A stretch of 40,011 bases of DNA, from NCBI RefSeq assembly GCF_002939945.1, contig NZ_MDEB01000014.1, positions 1 to 40,011 of the forward strand, in the 5' to 3' direction. The notes under the pieces were generated by a model that had not been told where the DNA came from, did no database searches, and saw only the letters and a program-made list of their open reading frames with translations. The translations under genes and the position numbers were made by a program. Positions 32,218-40,011 of the stretch are shown here, piece after piece (position 1 is the stretch's first letter; each line of letters starts with the position of its first letter). This stretch comes from Xanthomonas arboricola pv. populi. GTDB taxonomy: Bacteria > Pseudomonadota > Gammaproteobacteria > Xanthomonadales > Xanthomonadaceae.

Positions 32218-34386
32218 GTGACGCCGTCCCGGCGCGTCCTGCCTGCGCTGTTGGCGCTGCTGCCGCTGATCGCCTGCGCCGATCCGGCCTTCGACCGCTG
32301 CCTGGCCAGCCTGCAGACCCAGGCCGCCGCCAAGGGCGTGCAGGCCGCCGACTTCCAGCGGTTCACCGCCGGCCTGGCGCCCGATCCCAGCGTGTTGCCG
32401 CTGCTCGATGCCCAGCCCGAGTTCACCACCCCGATCTGGGACTACCTCGCCAGCCTGGTCGACAGCCAGCGCGTCGCCGACGGCCAGGCGATGCTGGTCA
32501 CCCACCGCGCGCTGCTTACGCGCCTGTCCGAACAGACCGGCGTCGATCCGGCCACCATCGTGGCGGTCTGGGGCGTGGAGAGCGACTACGGCCGCGTTAC
32601 CGGCAAGCGCCCGCTGTTGGTTTCGCTGGCCACGCTGTCGTGCGCAGGCCGCCGCCAGCCGTTTTTCCGTGGCGAATTTCTTGCCTTGCTCGGCCTGCTG
32701 CAGCAAGGCGATCTGTCGCCGGATGGCTTGACCGGCTCCTGGGCCGGCGCGTTCGGGCAGACCCAGTTCATGCCCTCGACCTATGCCCGCATCGCGGTGG
32801 ATGGCGACGGCGACGGCGACGGCCGCCGCGACCTGGTCGCCAGCATTCCCGACGCGCTGGCCTCCACCGCCAACTATCTGGTCAAGGCCGGCTGGGAGCG
32901 CGCCCGTCCCTGGGGCATGGAAGTCCGCCTGCCCGCCGGCTTCGATGCCAGCAAGGCCGGCCGCACCCGGCGCCAACCGCTGCAGGCCTGGCAAAACGCA
33001 GGGCTGCTCGGCACCGACGGCAAGGCCCTGGCGCCGGCCGGTCTGCCCGCCGATGCCCCGGCCGCCCTGTTGCTGCCGGCCGGCGCGACCGGCCCGGCGT
33101 TTCTGGTGTTCCGCAACTACGACGCGATCTATGCCTACAACGCCGCCGAAAGCTATGCGCTGTCGATCGCCCTGCTCGCCGACCGCCTGCGCGGCGGCTC
33201 CGGCCTGGTCGTCGCCTGGCCCACCGACGACCCCGGCCTGGGCCGTCCCGAACGGCGCGAACTGCAGCAATTGCTGCTGGCCCGAGGCCACCTGATCGGC
33301 GAGGCCGACGGCATGATCGGCACCGCCAGCCGGCGCGCCATCCAGGTCGAGCAGACCCGCCTGGGCCTGCAACCGGCCGACGGTCGCCCCGGGCAACGCA
33401 TCCTCACCGCCCTGCGCGCTGCCCCGCCGGTCGCCGGCGCGGCCGCCGTCCGCGCCACTGCGTTCAAGCTGCCGGCCGCCTATCCCGCATTCGCCCAATC
33501 CCCCATCGTCCAGAAGGCATTCCCCATGTCCGACCTCACCGGCCTGCGCACAGGCGATTTCCACGGCTTCCCCTCGCTGTTGATCGACACCCCGTTCTCC
33601 ACCGCGGCCATCAGCCTGTTCGGCGGCCAGTTGCTGTCGTTCGTGCCCAAGGGTGGGCAGGACGTGATGTGGCTGTCGCCCACCGCCAAGCAGCCGCCCA
33701 CCCCGATCCGCGGCGGCGCCCCGGTGTGCTGGCCGTATTTCGGCCGCCAGGACCAGACCGGCGAGGTGCCCGCGCATGGCTTCGTGCGCACCGTGCCCTG
33801 GCAGCTCACCGAGAGCCGGCGCGAGGACGACGGCACCCTGGTGCTCACGCTGACCCCGCCCAGCTTCGACGACCTGGCGCTGCGCCTGCGCATGACCCTG
33901 CGCATCGGCCGCACCCTCGAACAACGCCTGATCACCGAGAACACCAGCCCGGCCCCGGTGCGCTTCACCCAGGCGCTGCACAACTACTTCCGCGTCGGCG
34001 ACGCGCTCAAGGTCAGCGTGCAGGGCCTGGACGGGCTGGACTATCTCGACAAGTACGAGAACTACGCCACTGCTCACCGCCAACAAGGCGACTGGAGCCT
34101 GCGCGACCCACGCGATCCCGGCCGCAGCGACCGCATCTACACCAACGCCGGCGGCCGCTACACCCTGACCGACCCGGTGCTCGGCCGCCGCATCGTCATC
34201 GCCACCCAGGGCAGCCGCTCGCTGGTGGCCTGGAACCCGGGCGAAGAAGCCGCCGCCAAGATGGCCGACGTGGGCGAGGGCTGGCGCGACTACGTCTGCC
34301 TGGAAGCGGCCAACGCCGGCCCGGACGTCATCGAACTCGCCCCCGGCGCCAGCCACACGCTGACCCAGACCATCAGCGTCGAGTAA
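32218..34386 (+). CDS. mltB: Lytic transglycosylase B lipoprotein, in continuous frame with a mutarotase
   Basis: Residues 1-436 are a MltB-type membrane-bound lytic transglycosylase. The signal peptide ends in lipobox LIAC with Cys20. The catalytic Glu121 lies in VWGVESDYGR, the second motif is GSWAGAFGQTQFMPSTY (173-189), and a calcium-loop-like DGDGDGDGRRD is at 195-205. A C-terminal peptidoglycan-binding domain (about 345-400) follows. No stop comes after it: the frame runs on through a short linker into the hexose-6-phosphate mutarotase at 437. The start is the GTG at 32218; the longer frame lacks a signal. A periplasmic lipoprotein carrying a sugar-phosphate enzyme would be odd, so separate translation of the second part is likely. 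Confidence 0.75.
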   Translation: MTPSRRVLPALLALLPLIACADPAFDRCLASLQTQAAAKGVQAADFQRFTAGLAPDPSVLPLLDAQPEFTTPIWDYLASLVDSQRVADGQAMLVTHRALLTRLSEQTGVDPATIVAVWGVESDYGRVTGKRPLLVSLATLSCAGRRQPFFRGEFLALLGLLQQGDLSPDGLTGSWAGAFGQTQFMPSTYARIAVDGDGDGDGRRDLVASIPDALASTANYLVKAGWERARPWGMEVRLPAGFDASKAGRTRRQPLQAWQNAGLLGTDGKALAPAGLPADAPAALLLPAGATGPAFLVFRNYDAIYAYNAAESYALSIALLADRLRGGSGLVVAWPTDDPGLGRPERRELQQLLLARGHLIGEADGMIGTASRRAIQVEQTRLGLQPADGRPGQRILTALRAAPPVAGAAAVRATAFKLPAAYPAFAQSPIVQKAFPMSDLTGLRTGDFHGFPSLLIDTPFSTAAISLFGGQLLSFVPKGGQDVMWLSPTAKQPPTPIRGGAPVCWPYFGRQDQTGEVPAHGFVRTVPWQLTESRREDDGTLVLTLTPPSFDDLALRLRMTLRIGRTLEQRLITENTSPAPVRFTQALHNYFRVGDALKVSVQGLDGLDYLDKYENYATAHRQQGDWSLRDPRDPGRSDRIYTNAGGRYTLTDPVLGRRIVIATQGSRSLVAWNPGEEAAAKMADVGEGWRDYVCLEAANAGPDVIELAPGASHTLTQTISVE
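33526..34386 (+). CDS. D-hexose-6-phosphate mutarotase (YeaD-like)
   Basis: A 286-residue aldose 1-epimerase-like enzyme that interconverts alpha and beta anomers of hexose 6-phosphates in the cytoplasm. Motifs are GGAPVCWPYFG, PAHGFVRTVPW with the catalytic-type His, and TQALHNYFRVGD and GLDGLDYLDK in the second half. The ATG at 33526 has AGAAGG at 33512-33517, 8 bases away, so it is probably translated on its own, even though the frame is open from the mltB side. The length matches the family, which supports the internal start. Confidence 0.85.
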   Translation: MSDLTGLRTGDFHGFPSLLIDTPFSTAAISLFGGQLLSFVPKGGQDVMWLSPTAKQPPTPIRGGAPVCWPYFGRQDQTGEVPAHGFVRTVPWQLTESRREDDGTLVLTLTPPSFDDLALRLRMTLRIGRTLEQRLITENTSPAPVRFTQALHNYFRVGDALKVSVQGLDGLDYLDKYENYATAHRQQGDWSLRDPRDPGRSDRIYTNAGGRYTLTDPVLGRRIVIATQGSRSLVAWNPGEEAAAKMADVGEGWRDYVCLEAANAGPDVIELAPGASHTLTQTISVE

Positions 34387-34457
34387 GCGCAAGAATTGCC
34401 TCCCGACCGCACAGGGCCCTGCGCTGTTTTACAGAACGGAGATACATGCAGCGACGA

Positions 34458-34661
34458 CTCCCTTCTCCCACCCGGAGAAGGTGCCCCGAAGAGGCGGATG
34501 AGGGTGCGGCGCAGAGATCTGCGAGTGCCTGTAACGACAAACGCGTCGCCACGCGCCTTTATGAGTGACGCATCGACCGCCTCGCCTCGTACCCTCACCC
34601 CAACCACCTCTCCGCGCGCCGCCGGCGCGCAAGTAGTGCCTTGTCGCCCAGCAGAGGGGGC
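34458..34661 (+). repeat. Dispersed hairpin-rich repeat, copy 2
   Basis: About 204 bases, same family and orientation as 12960-13165 and about the same length. The left edge CTCCCTTCTCCC and GGAGAAGGTGCC can pair; GAGGGTGCGG and the CGTACCCTCACC block match the outer stem of copy 1; GCGCGCC-GCC-GGCGCGC (34615-34631) matches its inner hairpin. The right edge AGTGCCTTGTCGCCC is shared. It contains no gene. It lies directly before the point where the MFS gene loses its 5' end. Confidence 0.75.
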
Positions 34662-34713
34662 TTTAACCCATCACGCTGATCGTGCTCCGACCAACAGACC
34701 AAGCGCTTACGTA

Positions 34714-35616
34714 TGCTCGGCCAGCTTTTCCACCGCCAATGCCTACATCGCCGACGTCACCCCGGCCGACAAACGCGCCGGCGCGTTCGGCATGCTCGGC
34801 GCCGCGTTCGGCATTGGCTTTGTCGCCGGTCCGTTGATCGGCGGCTGGCTGGGCAGCCTCGGCTTGCGCTGGCCGTTCTGGTTTGCCGCAGGGCTGGCGC
34901 TGTTGAACGTGCTGTATGGCTGGTTGGTATTGCCCGAATCGTTGCCTGCCGAACGCCGCACGCCACGCCTGGACTGGTCGCATGCCAACCCGCTCGGCGC
35001 GCTCAAGCGGCTGCGCCGTTATCCGCAGGTGCTCGGCCTGGCCTCGGTGGTGTTCCTGGCCAACCTGGCGCACTACGTCTATCCCAGCATCTTCGTGCTG
35101 TTCGCCAGTTATCAATACCACTGGGGCCCGCGCGCGGTGAGCTGGGTACTGGCCGGCGTCGGCGTGTGCAGCATCATCGTCAATGCGCTGCTGGTCGGCC
35201 GGCTGGTGCGGTGGCTGGGCGAACGCCGTGCGCTGCTGCTGGGGCTGGGTTGCGGGGTGGTCGGTTTCGTCATCTACGGGCTGGCCGACAGCGGTACCGC
35301 GTTCCTGGTCGGCGTGCCGATCAGCGCGTTCTGGGCGATCGCCGCACCGGCCGCGCAGGCCCTGATCACCCGCGAGGTCGGCGCCGATGCGCAGGGCCGC
35401 GTGCAAGGCGCACTGACCAGCCTGGTCAGCCTGGCCGGCATCGCCGGTCCGTTGTTGTTTGCCAATGTGTTCGCCTGGTTCATCGGCCGCGGCGCACCGC
35501 TGCATCTGCCTGGCGCCCCCTGGTTGCTGGCGGCTCTCCTGCTTGCCGCAGGCTGGGTCATGGCCTGGAGGCGGGCAGGGCGGGGGGCCGGCGTGGCCCC
35601 TGCTGCACAGGAGTGA
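34714..35616 (+). pseudogene. 5'-truncated TetA/TCR-type MFS transporter
   Basis: About 300 residues of a TetA-like drug/H+ antiporter. The sequence begins at SASFSTANAYIADVTPADKRAGAFG, which in intact relatives follows about 100-110 residues containing the first three membrane helices and motif A. Those are missing; upstream lie 50 unrelated bases and repeat copy 2. The remaining nine or so helices are intact to a normal C-terminus, and the frame is open. No ribosome binding site or in-frame start fits the break. The open frame back to 34396 reads through the repeat and is not a protein. Loss of the N-terminal half-bundle should destroy transport, so it is a remnant. Confidence 0.75.
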
Positions 35617-35715
35617 AGCCAACCTATTCAGCTTGCGCTCGCGCCCGCTTTATCTGATTTGCGCAGTCACTGCTAGGCTGGTGTCCTCCGTGCTGCGGCA
35701 CCGCCTCGACTCCCT

Positions 35716-36309
35716 ATGTGTCCTGACACCCTGGCTGTTCCGCCCTCGGCCGCGCTCGTGCTGCGCCATGCCACGCAGGACACCCACCGCCTGGTCGAAA
35801 CGGTTCCGCTGATGCAGGCGCTGGGGCAGGGGCGGGTCGATCGCGCTGCCTACGCGCTGATCCTGCGCCGGCATCATGCACTGCTGTCCGGCTTCGAAGC
35901 GCAACTGAGCGACTGGCTCAGCACCCTGATCGGCACCGGCTGGCAGTACCGCCGCCGCGTCCCGGCCTTGCGCGAAGACCTGCACACGCTCGGGCAGCAA
36001 CCGCAGACAGCCATCGCGGCGCCTGCCGCCGGCAACGATGCCGCGCGCTGGGGCATGCTCTACGTCATCGAAGGTTCGCAACTCGGTGGGCGGATGATCG
36101 CGCGCACCTTGCGCAAGCAGCAGCCCGCGCTGGCCGACGCCTTGCGGTATTTCGAACTGGCCAACGACGATCCGGCCGGCTGGCGCCGTTTCCAGGCGGT
36201 GCTCGACCAACGCCTGGACACGTCTCCCGCGCGCGAGGCCGCCATCGACGGCGCGCAGCGCATGTTTGCCCACTTTCACACCTGTCTTGCAGCGGAGCCG
36301 CGCGCGTGA
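35716..36309 (+). CDS. bphO: Biliverdin-producing heme oxygenase BphO
   Basis: A 197-residue bacterial heme oxygenase. It opens heme to biliverdin, CO and iron, making the chromophore for the phytochrome encoded next. The proximal heme ligand is His24 (LRHATQDTHRLVE), and the distal helix has YVIEGSQLGGRMI with the flexible glycines. The ATG at 35716 gives the family N-terminus; the ribosome binding site is weak. Its stop overlaps the bphP GTG start (GTGA, 36306-36309), so the two are translationally coupled. Confidence 0.92.
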   Translation: MCPDTLAVPPSAALVLRHATQDTHRLVETVPLMQALGQGRVDRAAYALILRRHHALLSGFEAQLSDWLSTLIGTGWQYRRRVPALREDLHTLGQQPQTAIAAPAAGNDAARWGMLYVIEGSQLGGRMIARTLRKQQPALADALRYFELANDDPAGWRRFQAVLDQRLDTSPAREAAIDGAQRMFAHFHTCLAAEPRA

Positions 36310-38207
36310 ATCAGCCTACCGAACCCCTGGATATGGATGTCTGTGCGCGTGAGCCGATCCATATCCCCGGCCTGATCCAGCCGTACGGCGTGCTGCTGGT
36401 GATCGAGCCGGCCGACGGTCGCATCGTGCAGGCCAGCAGCACCGCCGCCGACGTGCTCGGCGTGCCGCTGGCCGAGCTGCTGGGCATGCCGTACACGCAA
36501 GTGCTGGAACTGCCCGCCGAGCAGCCGTTTGCGGTGGAGGACCAAGCGCAGCACCTGCTGCATGCCGACGTGCGCTTTCCCCGGCGGACAGCGCCGACCG
36601 ACCACCCCTGGGTGGCCGCCTGGCATCTGTATCCGGAGCAGTGGCTGGTCGAAATCGAGCCGCGCGATGCACGCCTGATGGACGTCACCCTGCGCGAAGC
36701 GCTGCCGCTGTTGCGCAGCATCGAGCGCGATCCCGGCATCGCCGAAGCCGCCGTGCGCGCCGCCAAGGGGCTGCGCAACATGATCGGCTTCGACCGGGTG
36801 ATGGTGTATCGCTTCGACGAAGAGTGGAACGGCGACGTCATCGCCGAAGCGCGCCAGCCCGAGCTGGATGCCTATCTCGGCCTGCATTATCCGGCCACCG
36901 ACATCCCGGCCCAGGCGCGCGCGCTGTACCTGCGCAACCGCGTCCGCCAGATCGCCGATGTCGGTTATCGGGCGTCGGCGATCGAACCCACGCTGCATCC
37001 GCGTCTGGGCACCCCGGTGGATCTGAGCGATGTCAGCCTGCGCAGCGTCTCGCCGGTGCATCTGGAATACCTGGCCAACATGGGCGTGACTGCCACGCTG
37101 GTGTCCTCGATCGTCGTCAACGATGCGTTGTGGGGGCTGATCGCCTGCCATCACTACAGCCCGCACTTCACCAGCCACGCCATGCGCGATGCCACCGATG
37201 CGGTGACCCGCGCGCTGGCCGGGCGCATCGGCGGATTGCAGGCGGTGGCGCGCGCGCACATGGAATCGGTGCTGCTCACCGTGCGCGAGAAGTTGATCAC
37301 CGACTTCAACGACGCCGACCAGATGACCGTGGAAATGCTCGCCGACATGGCGCCTGACCTGATGGACGTGGTCGACGCCGATGGCGTGGCGATTTTCCAT
37401 GGCAGCGAGATCAGCCGGCATGGCAGCACCCCGGATGCGGCCGCGCTGCGCCGCATCCGCGACCACATCGAATCCGAACATCACCACGCCCTGCGCGAAG
37501 ACGCGGTCGGCGCCCTGCATGTGGATGCGATCGGCGAAGTGTTTCCCGAGCTGGCCGACCTCGCCCCGCTGGCCGCTGGCTTCATCTTCGTGCCGCTGAT
37601 GCCGCAGTCGCGCAGCGCCTTGCTGTGGACCCGCCGCGAGCAGGTACAGCAGGTCAAATGGGCCGGCAATCCGCAGTTGGCCAAGCTGCCGGACATTCCC
37701 AACTCACGGTTGTCGCCACGCAAGAGCTTCGATCTCTGGCAGGAAACCGTGCGCGGTCGCGCGCGGCGCTGGTCGCCGCTGCACCTGGAATCGGCGCGCA
37801 GCTTGCGCGTCCTGATCGAACTGATGGAGCGCAAGCGCTTCCAGCAGGATTTCACTCTGCTCGAAGCCTCGCTCTCGCGCCTGCGCGATGGCGTGGCCAT
37901 CATCGAACGCGGCACCACGGCCGCGCACCGGCTGATGTTCGTCAACCCGGCCTTCGCAGAACTCAGCCAGACCGAAGTGGCCGACCTGATCGGTTGCGAC
38001 ATCCTGTCCCTGCTGGCCGGCGATGCCGCCGCGCCCAAGGTGGAGCTGCTCGAAGACGCACTGCGGCAAGGGCGCGCCGCTTACGTCACCCTGCCGCTGC
38101 GCTCGCAGGGCGGCGCGCCGGTCTATCGCCAGTTCCACCTCGAACCGCTGCCCAGCCCCAATGGCGTCACTGCCCACTGGCTGCTGCAGCTGCGCGATCC
38201 AGAATAA
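36306..38207 (+). CDS. bphP: Bacteriophytochrome with PAS output domain
   Basis: A 633-residue red/far-red photoreceptor. Domains in order: PAS (about 15-120), GAF (about 140-300), PHY (about 320-500) and a C-terminal PAS output domain (about 515-630). Biliverdin would attach to Cys13 near the N-terminus. The GAF motif YPATDIP has Asp199 at the PxSDIP position, and the PHY tongue has PRKSF at 471-475. There is no histidine kinase domain; the PAS9-type output and the length match the Xanthomonas campestris BphP, a bathy-type phytochrome regulating virulence traits. The start is a GTG overlapping the bphO stop. Confidence 0.93.
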   Translation: MNQPTEPLDMDVCAREPIHIPGLIQPYGVLLVIEPADGRIVQASSTAADVLGVPLAELLGMPYTQVLELPAEQPFAVEDQAQHLLHADVRFPRRTAPTDHPWVAAWHLYPEQWLVEIEPRDARLMDVTLREALPLLRSIERDPGIAEAAVRAAKGLRNMIGFDRVMVYRFDEEWNGDVIAEARQPELDAYLGLHYPATDIPAQARALYLRNRVRQIADVGYRASAIEPTLHPRLGTPVDLSDVSLRSVSPVHLEYLANMGVTATLVSSIVVNDALWGLIACHHYSPHFTSHAMRDATDAVTRALAGRIGGLQAVARAHMESVLLTVREKLITDFNDADQMTVEMLADMAPDLMDVVDADGVAIFHGSEISRHGSTPDAAALRRIRDHIESEHHHALREDAVGALHVDAIGEVFPELADLAPLAAGFIFVPLMPQSRSALLWTRREQVQQVKWAGNPQLAKLPDIPNSRLSPRKSFDLWQETVRGRARRWSPLHLESARSLRVLIELMERKRFQQDFTLLEASLSRLRDGVAIIERGTTAAHRLMFVNPAFAELSQTEVADLIGCDILSLLAGDAAAPKVELLEDALRQGRAAYVTLPLRSQGGAPVYRQFHLEPLPSPNGVTAHWLLQLRDPE

Positions 38208-38322
38208 GCCCGGCCAACAACCGGGTGGCCTGCCGCGGCTAAGCGTGGCCAGTAAAACGTGGTGCGCAGTCGTAAGGTGGGTGTGGATGGCGCGCAGGAA
38301 CCGCAGTTTGCGCGTGATACAG

Positions 38323-38409
38323 AACGTGTTCCGCGTGGGCCTGGTCCGCGTCGAGCGCGCGGTCAAGGAGCGGTTGTCGATGGCCGAATCCGAAGGTCTG
38401 ACCCCGCAC
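38323..38409 (+). pseudogene. Short fragment of rpoB (RNA polymerase beta subunit)
   Basis: Twenty-nine codons in one frame read as RpoB: the block [17 protein letters not shown] is identical to the E. coli sequence just before the rifampicin pocket, and MAESEGLTP follows as in xanthomonad RpoB. Homology breaks off on both sides (upstream [10 protein letters not shown]; downstream HRAPVWRF). It lies between the bphP stop and the benE stop, where no rpoB belongs. The frame has an ATG at 38287 but no sign of a functional gene. It is a stray fragment from duplication, illegitimate recombination or transfer. Confidence 0.8.
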
Positions 38410-38439
38410 CGCGCGCCCGTCTGGCGGTTTGACCGGTCG

Positions 38440-39615
38440 CTAAGCCCGCCGCCGCAACACCAACAAGGTGACCGTTCCGGCCACCAGGCCCCAGAACGAG
38501 GCACCGATCCCGCCCAGCGTCAGCCCCGATGCGGTCACCAGGAAGGTGATCAAGGCCGCTTCGCGCTCGCTGTCCTGCTGCAAGGCCGCTGCCAGGCTGT
38601 TGCCGATCGTGCCCAGCAAGGCGATCCCGGCGATCGCCATCACCAGCTCGCGCGGGAAGGCCGCAAACACCGCCGCCACGGTCGCGCCGAACACGCCGAT
38701 CAGCACATAGAACACGCCCGCGCTTACCGCAGCGGTGTAACGCCGCGCCGGATCCTCGTGCGCCTCGCGGCCCATGCAGATCGCCGCGGTGATGGCCGCC
38801 AGGTTCAAGGCATAACCACCGAACGGCGCCAGCAGCGTATTGACCACCCCGATCCAGCCGATCGTCGGCGAGATCGGCACGCTGTAGCCGGAGGCGCGGA
38901 TCACCGCCACGCCCGGCACGTTCTGCGAGGCCATGGTGACCACGAACAGCGGAATCGCCAGCCCGAACAACGCCGCCCACGACAGCGACGGCACCACCAG
39001 CACCGGATGGGCCAGTTCAAGCTGCACGCTCTTCCACTGCATCAGCCCGCCGCCGGCCGCGATCGCCACGCCGACCAGCAAGGTCGCAATCACCGCATAG
39101 CGCGCAAACCAGCGTCGCCCCGCCAGATAGGTCGCCAGCATCGCCAGCGCCAGCAACGCCTGGCTCTGCATCGCCACGAACAGATCCAGCCCGAAGCGCA
39201 ACAACACTCCGGCCAGCATGCCCGAGGCCAGCGAGACCGGAATGCGCCGAATCGCCCGCTCGAACAATCCCGAGAAGCCGGCCGCCATGCCAAGCACCGC
39301 AGCCACCACAAACGCACCGACCGCCTCGCGCAACGGCACCCCGGCCGCACTGCCGATCAACATCGCCGCGCCCGGCGTGGACCAGGCCGTCACCACCGGT
39401 ACCCGGTAGCGCAGCGACAGGCCGATGCAGGTCACGCCCATGCCGATCCCGAGCGCCCACATCCACGAGGCGATCTGCGCCTGGTCCGCCCCCAGGTGAC
39501 GTGCCGCCTCGAACACGATCACCGCAGAACTGGCAAAGCCCACCAGTACCGTGACAAAGCCTGCGGCAATCGCAGGCAGGGACAGATCGCGAAGCAGGCT
39601 GCGGGAAGGAGGCAT
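38440..39615 (-). CDS. BenE-family (benzoate/membrane transporter)
   Basis: A 391-residue inner membrane protein with 11-12 predicted helices. The BenE family is recognised by the N-terminal [29 protein letters not shown], the [11 protein letters not shown] segment, and [23 protein letters not shown] followed by [22 protein letters not shown]. Members are proposed benzoate/H+ symporters; the substrate here is not proven, and no benzoate catabolic genes are adjacent. The start at 39615 has a weak GAGAG-type ribosome binding site. It converges on bphP with the rpoB fragment in between. Confidence 0.85.
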   Translation of the reverse strand: MPPSRSLLRDLSLPAIAAGFVTVLVGFASSAVIVFEAARHLGADQAQIASWMWALGIGMGVTCIGLSLRYRVPVVTAWSTPGAAMLIGSAAGVPLREAVGAFVVAAVLGMAAGFSGLFERAIRRIPVSLASGMLAGVLLRFGLDLFVAMQSQALLALAMLATYLAGRRWFARYAVIATLLVGVAIAAGGGLMQWKSVQLELAHPVLVVPSLSWAALFGLAIPLFVVTMASQNVPGVAVIRASGYSVPISPTIGWIGVVNTLLAPFGGYALNLAAITAAICMGREAHEDPARRYTAAVSAGVFYVLIGVFGATVAAVFAAFPRELVMAIAGIALLGTIGNSLAAALQQDSEREAALITFLVTASGLTLGGIGASFWGLVAGTVTLLVLRRRA

Positions 39616-39814
39616 CGTGAGCTCTCTATCTAGTGCACGTATTCTCACCGAGCGCGCCGAGGATCGATACCACAGCACCTTGTGTGGTTGGCGCTCTATC
39701 GACAGTCTTTTTGTCCTGCACGGAAAGCGCTGCTTTACCGGGTACACGGTGCCGCGTCTTAGATGGAGAGAGCAGCCCCGATCCACCGTATAGCGCGTGG
39801 AATCAGGGCCCACG

Positions 39815-39836
39815 CATGGGCGCAATGACGCCCATG
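39815..39836. other. Inverted repeat in the terminal gap
   Basis: CATGGGCG (39815-39822) and CGCCCATG (39829-39836) form an 8-bp stem around CAATGA. No T-run follows, so a regulator-binding site or weak hairpin is as likely as a terminator. The surrounding 39616-39965 contains no supported gene. Confidence 0.35.
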
Positions 39837-39965
39837 TCATGCCAGTGTCAAAAAGTGCTTGCACTTCTGCACAGTCTCGATAAACTGCGCGGCCTCGCTC
39901 AGGACGGCGGCGCTTCTCGAAGCACCGCAACAACGAACGAGGCGAATCGGAAACATCACAAGGTG

Positions 39966-39993
39966 TTGACGAAACGGAAAAGCCGGCTATGAT
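39966..39993 (+). promoter_or_regulatory. Strong sigma70-type promoter with GC-rich discriminator
   Basis: TTGACG (39966-39971) and TATGAT (39988-39993) are separated by 16 bases, followed by GGGCGGC. A near-consensus promoter with a GC-rich discriminator is typical of stable RNA or growth-rate-controlled genes. The controlled gene lies outside the window; a tRNA or rRNA gene is a reasonable guess. Confidence 0.65.
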
Positions 39994-40011
39994 GGGCGGC
40001 TCGCTACACGG

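Noticed and set aside
34396..34713. Open frame running through repeat copy 2 into the MFS sequence
   Set aside because: The translated repeat has no protein-like features and no membrane helices, so the frame is fortuitous.
1..40011. CRISPR array, tRNA or rRNA gene
   Set aside because: No regular direct repeats with spacers, no cloverleaf or rRNA-like sequence was found on either strand by reading.

Overview
The window is chromosomal DNA of a Xanthomonas-like gammaproteobacterium, most likely of the X. campestris/X. arboricola group. The evidence is high GC and strong third-position GC bias, a BphO-BphP pair with the layout of the known Xanthomonas campestris phytochrome (PAS-GAF-PHY plus a PAS output, biliverdin Cys13), and a run of typical xanthomonad housekeeping genes. 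No rRNA, tRNA, CRISPR array or transposase gene was found.

Layout. 0-3.4 kb: small unknown proteins, a MbcA/ParS-like orphan and a secreted esterase. 3.4-9.0 kb: an accessory block rich in toxin-antitoxin material. It holds a hipBA operon with three evenly spaced operators, an AT-rich frameshifted HEPN-like gene, a small-protein gene with a folded RNA leader, an orphan FitA antitoxin, and an antitoxin/ParE toxin pair whose toxin is fused to a membrane protein. 9.2-12.9 kb: membrane protein, cardiolipin synthase, MHS-family transporter. 13.1-18.6 kb: a MarR-controlled FUSC/NodT/HlyD-type efflux operon read leftward. 18.7-19.3 kb: folE. 19.4-28.0 kb: a six-gene defence operon. An AAA15-type ATPase and a DUF4276 (Toprim-like) protein are joined by overlapping start and stop codons to a complete type I Wadjet system, jetABCD. 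28.1-31.5 kb: a possible Cys-rich small ORF, a Fur-box-preceded TonB-dependent receptor, a TauE/SafE protein and a YchJ-like protein. 31.7-34.4 kb: a lytic transglycosylase in continuous frame with a hexose-6-phosphate mutarotase. 34.4-35.6 kb: a dispersed repeat abutting a 5'-truncated MFS gene. 35.7-38.2 kb: bphO-bphP. 38.3-38.4 kb: a short fragment of rpoB between genes. 38.4-39.6 kb: BenE-type transporter. The window ends at a strong sigma70-type promoter pointing out of it.

How the genes work together. The main system is the defence operon. JetABC form a condensin-like DNA-loop extruder and JetD is the Toprim nuclease that cuts extruded circular DNA, limiting plasmids. The two genes ahead of it look like a split OLD/PARIS-type ATPase-nuclease module and appear to be translated together with jetA, so they could be a second, stacked defence module or an accessory of Wadjet. 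Other coherent units are hipBA (growth arrest kinase and its repressor), the marR efflux operon, and bphO-bphP (biliverdin synthesis and its photoreceptor).

Several loci show recent rearrangement: two copies of a roughly 205-bp hairpin-rich repeat, one reaching into the 3' end of the FUSC gene and one at the broken 5' end of the MFS gene; two in-frame fusions; one frameshift; and the rpoB fragment. All assignments come from reading the sequence and remembered family motifs. No database search was possible.
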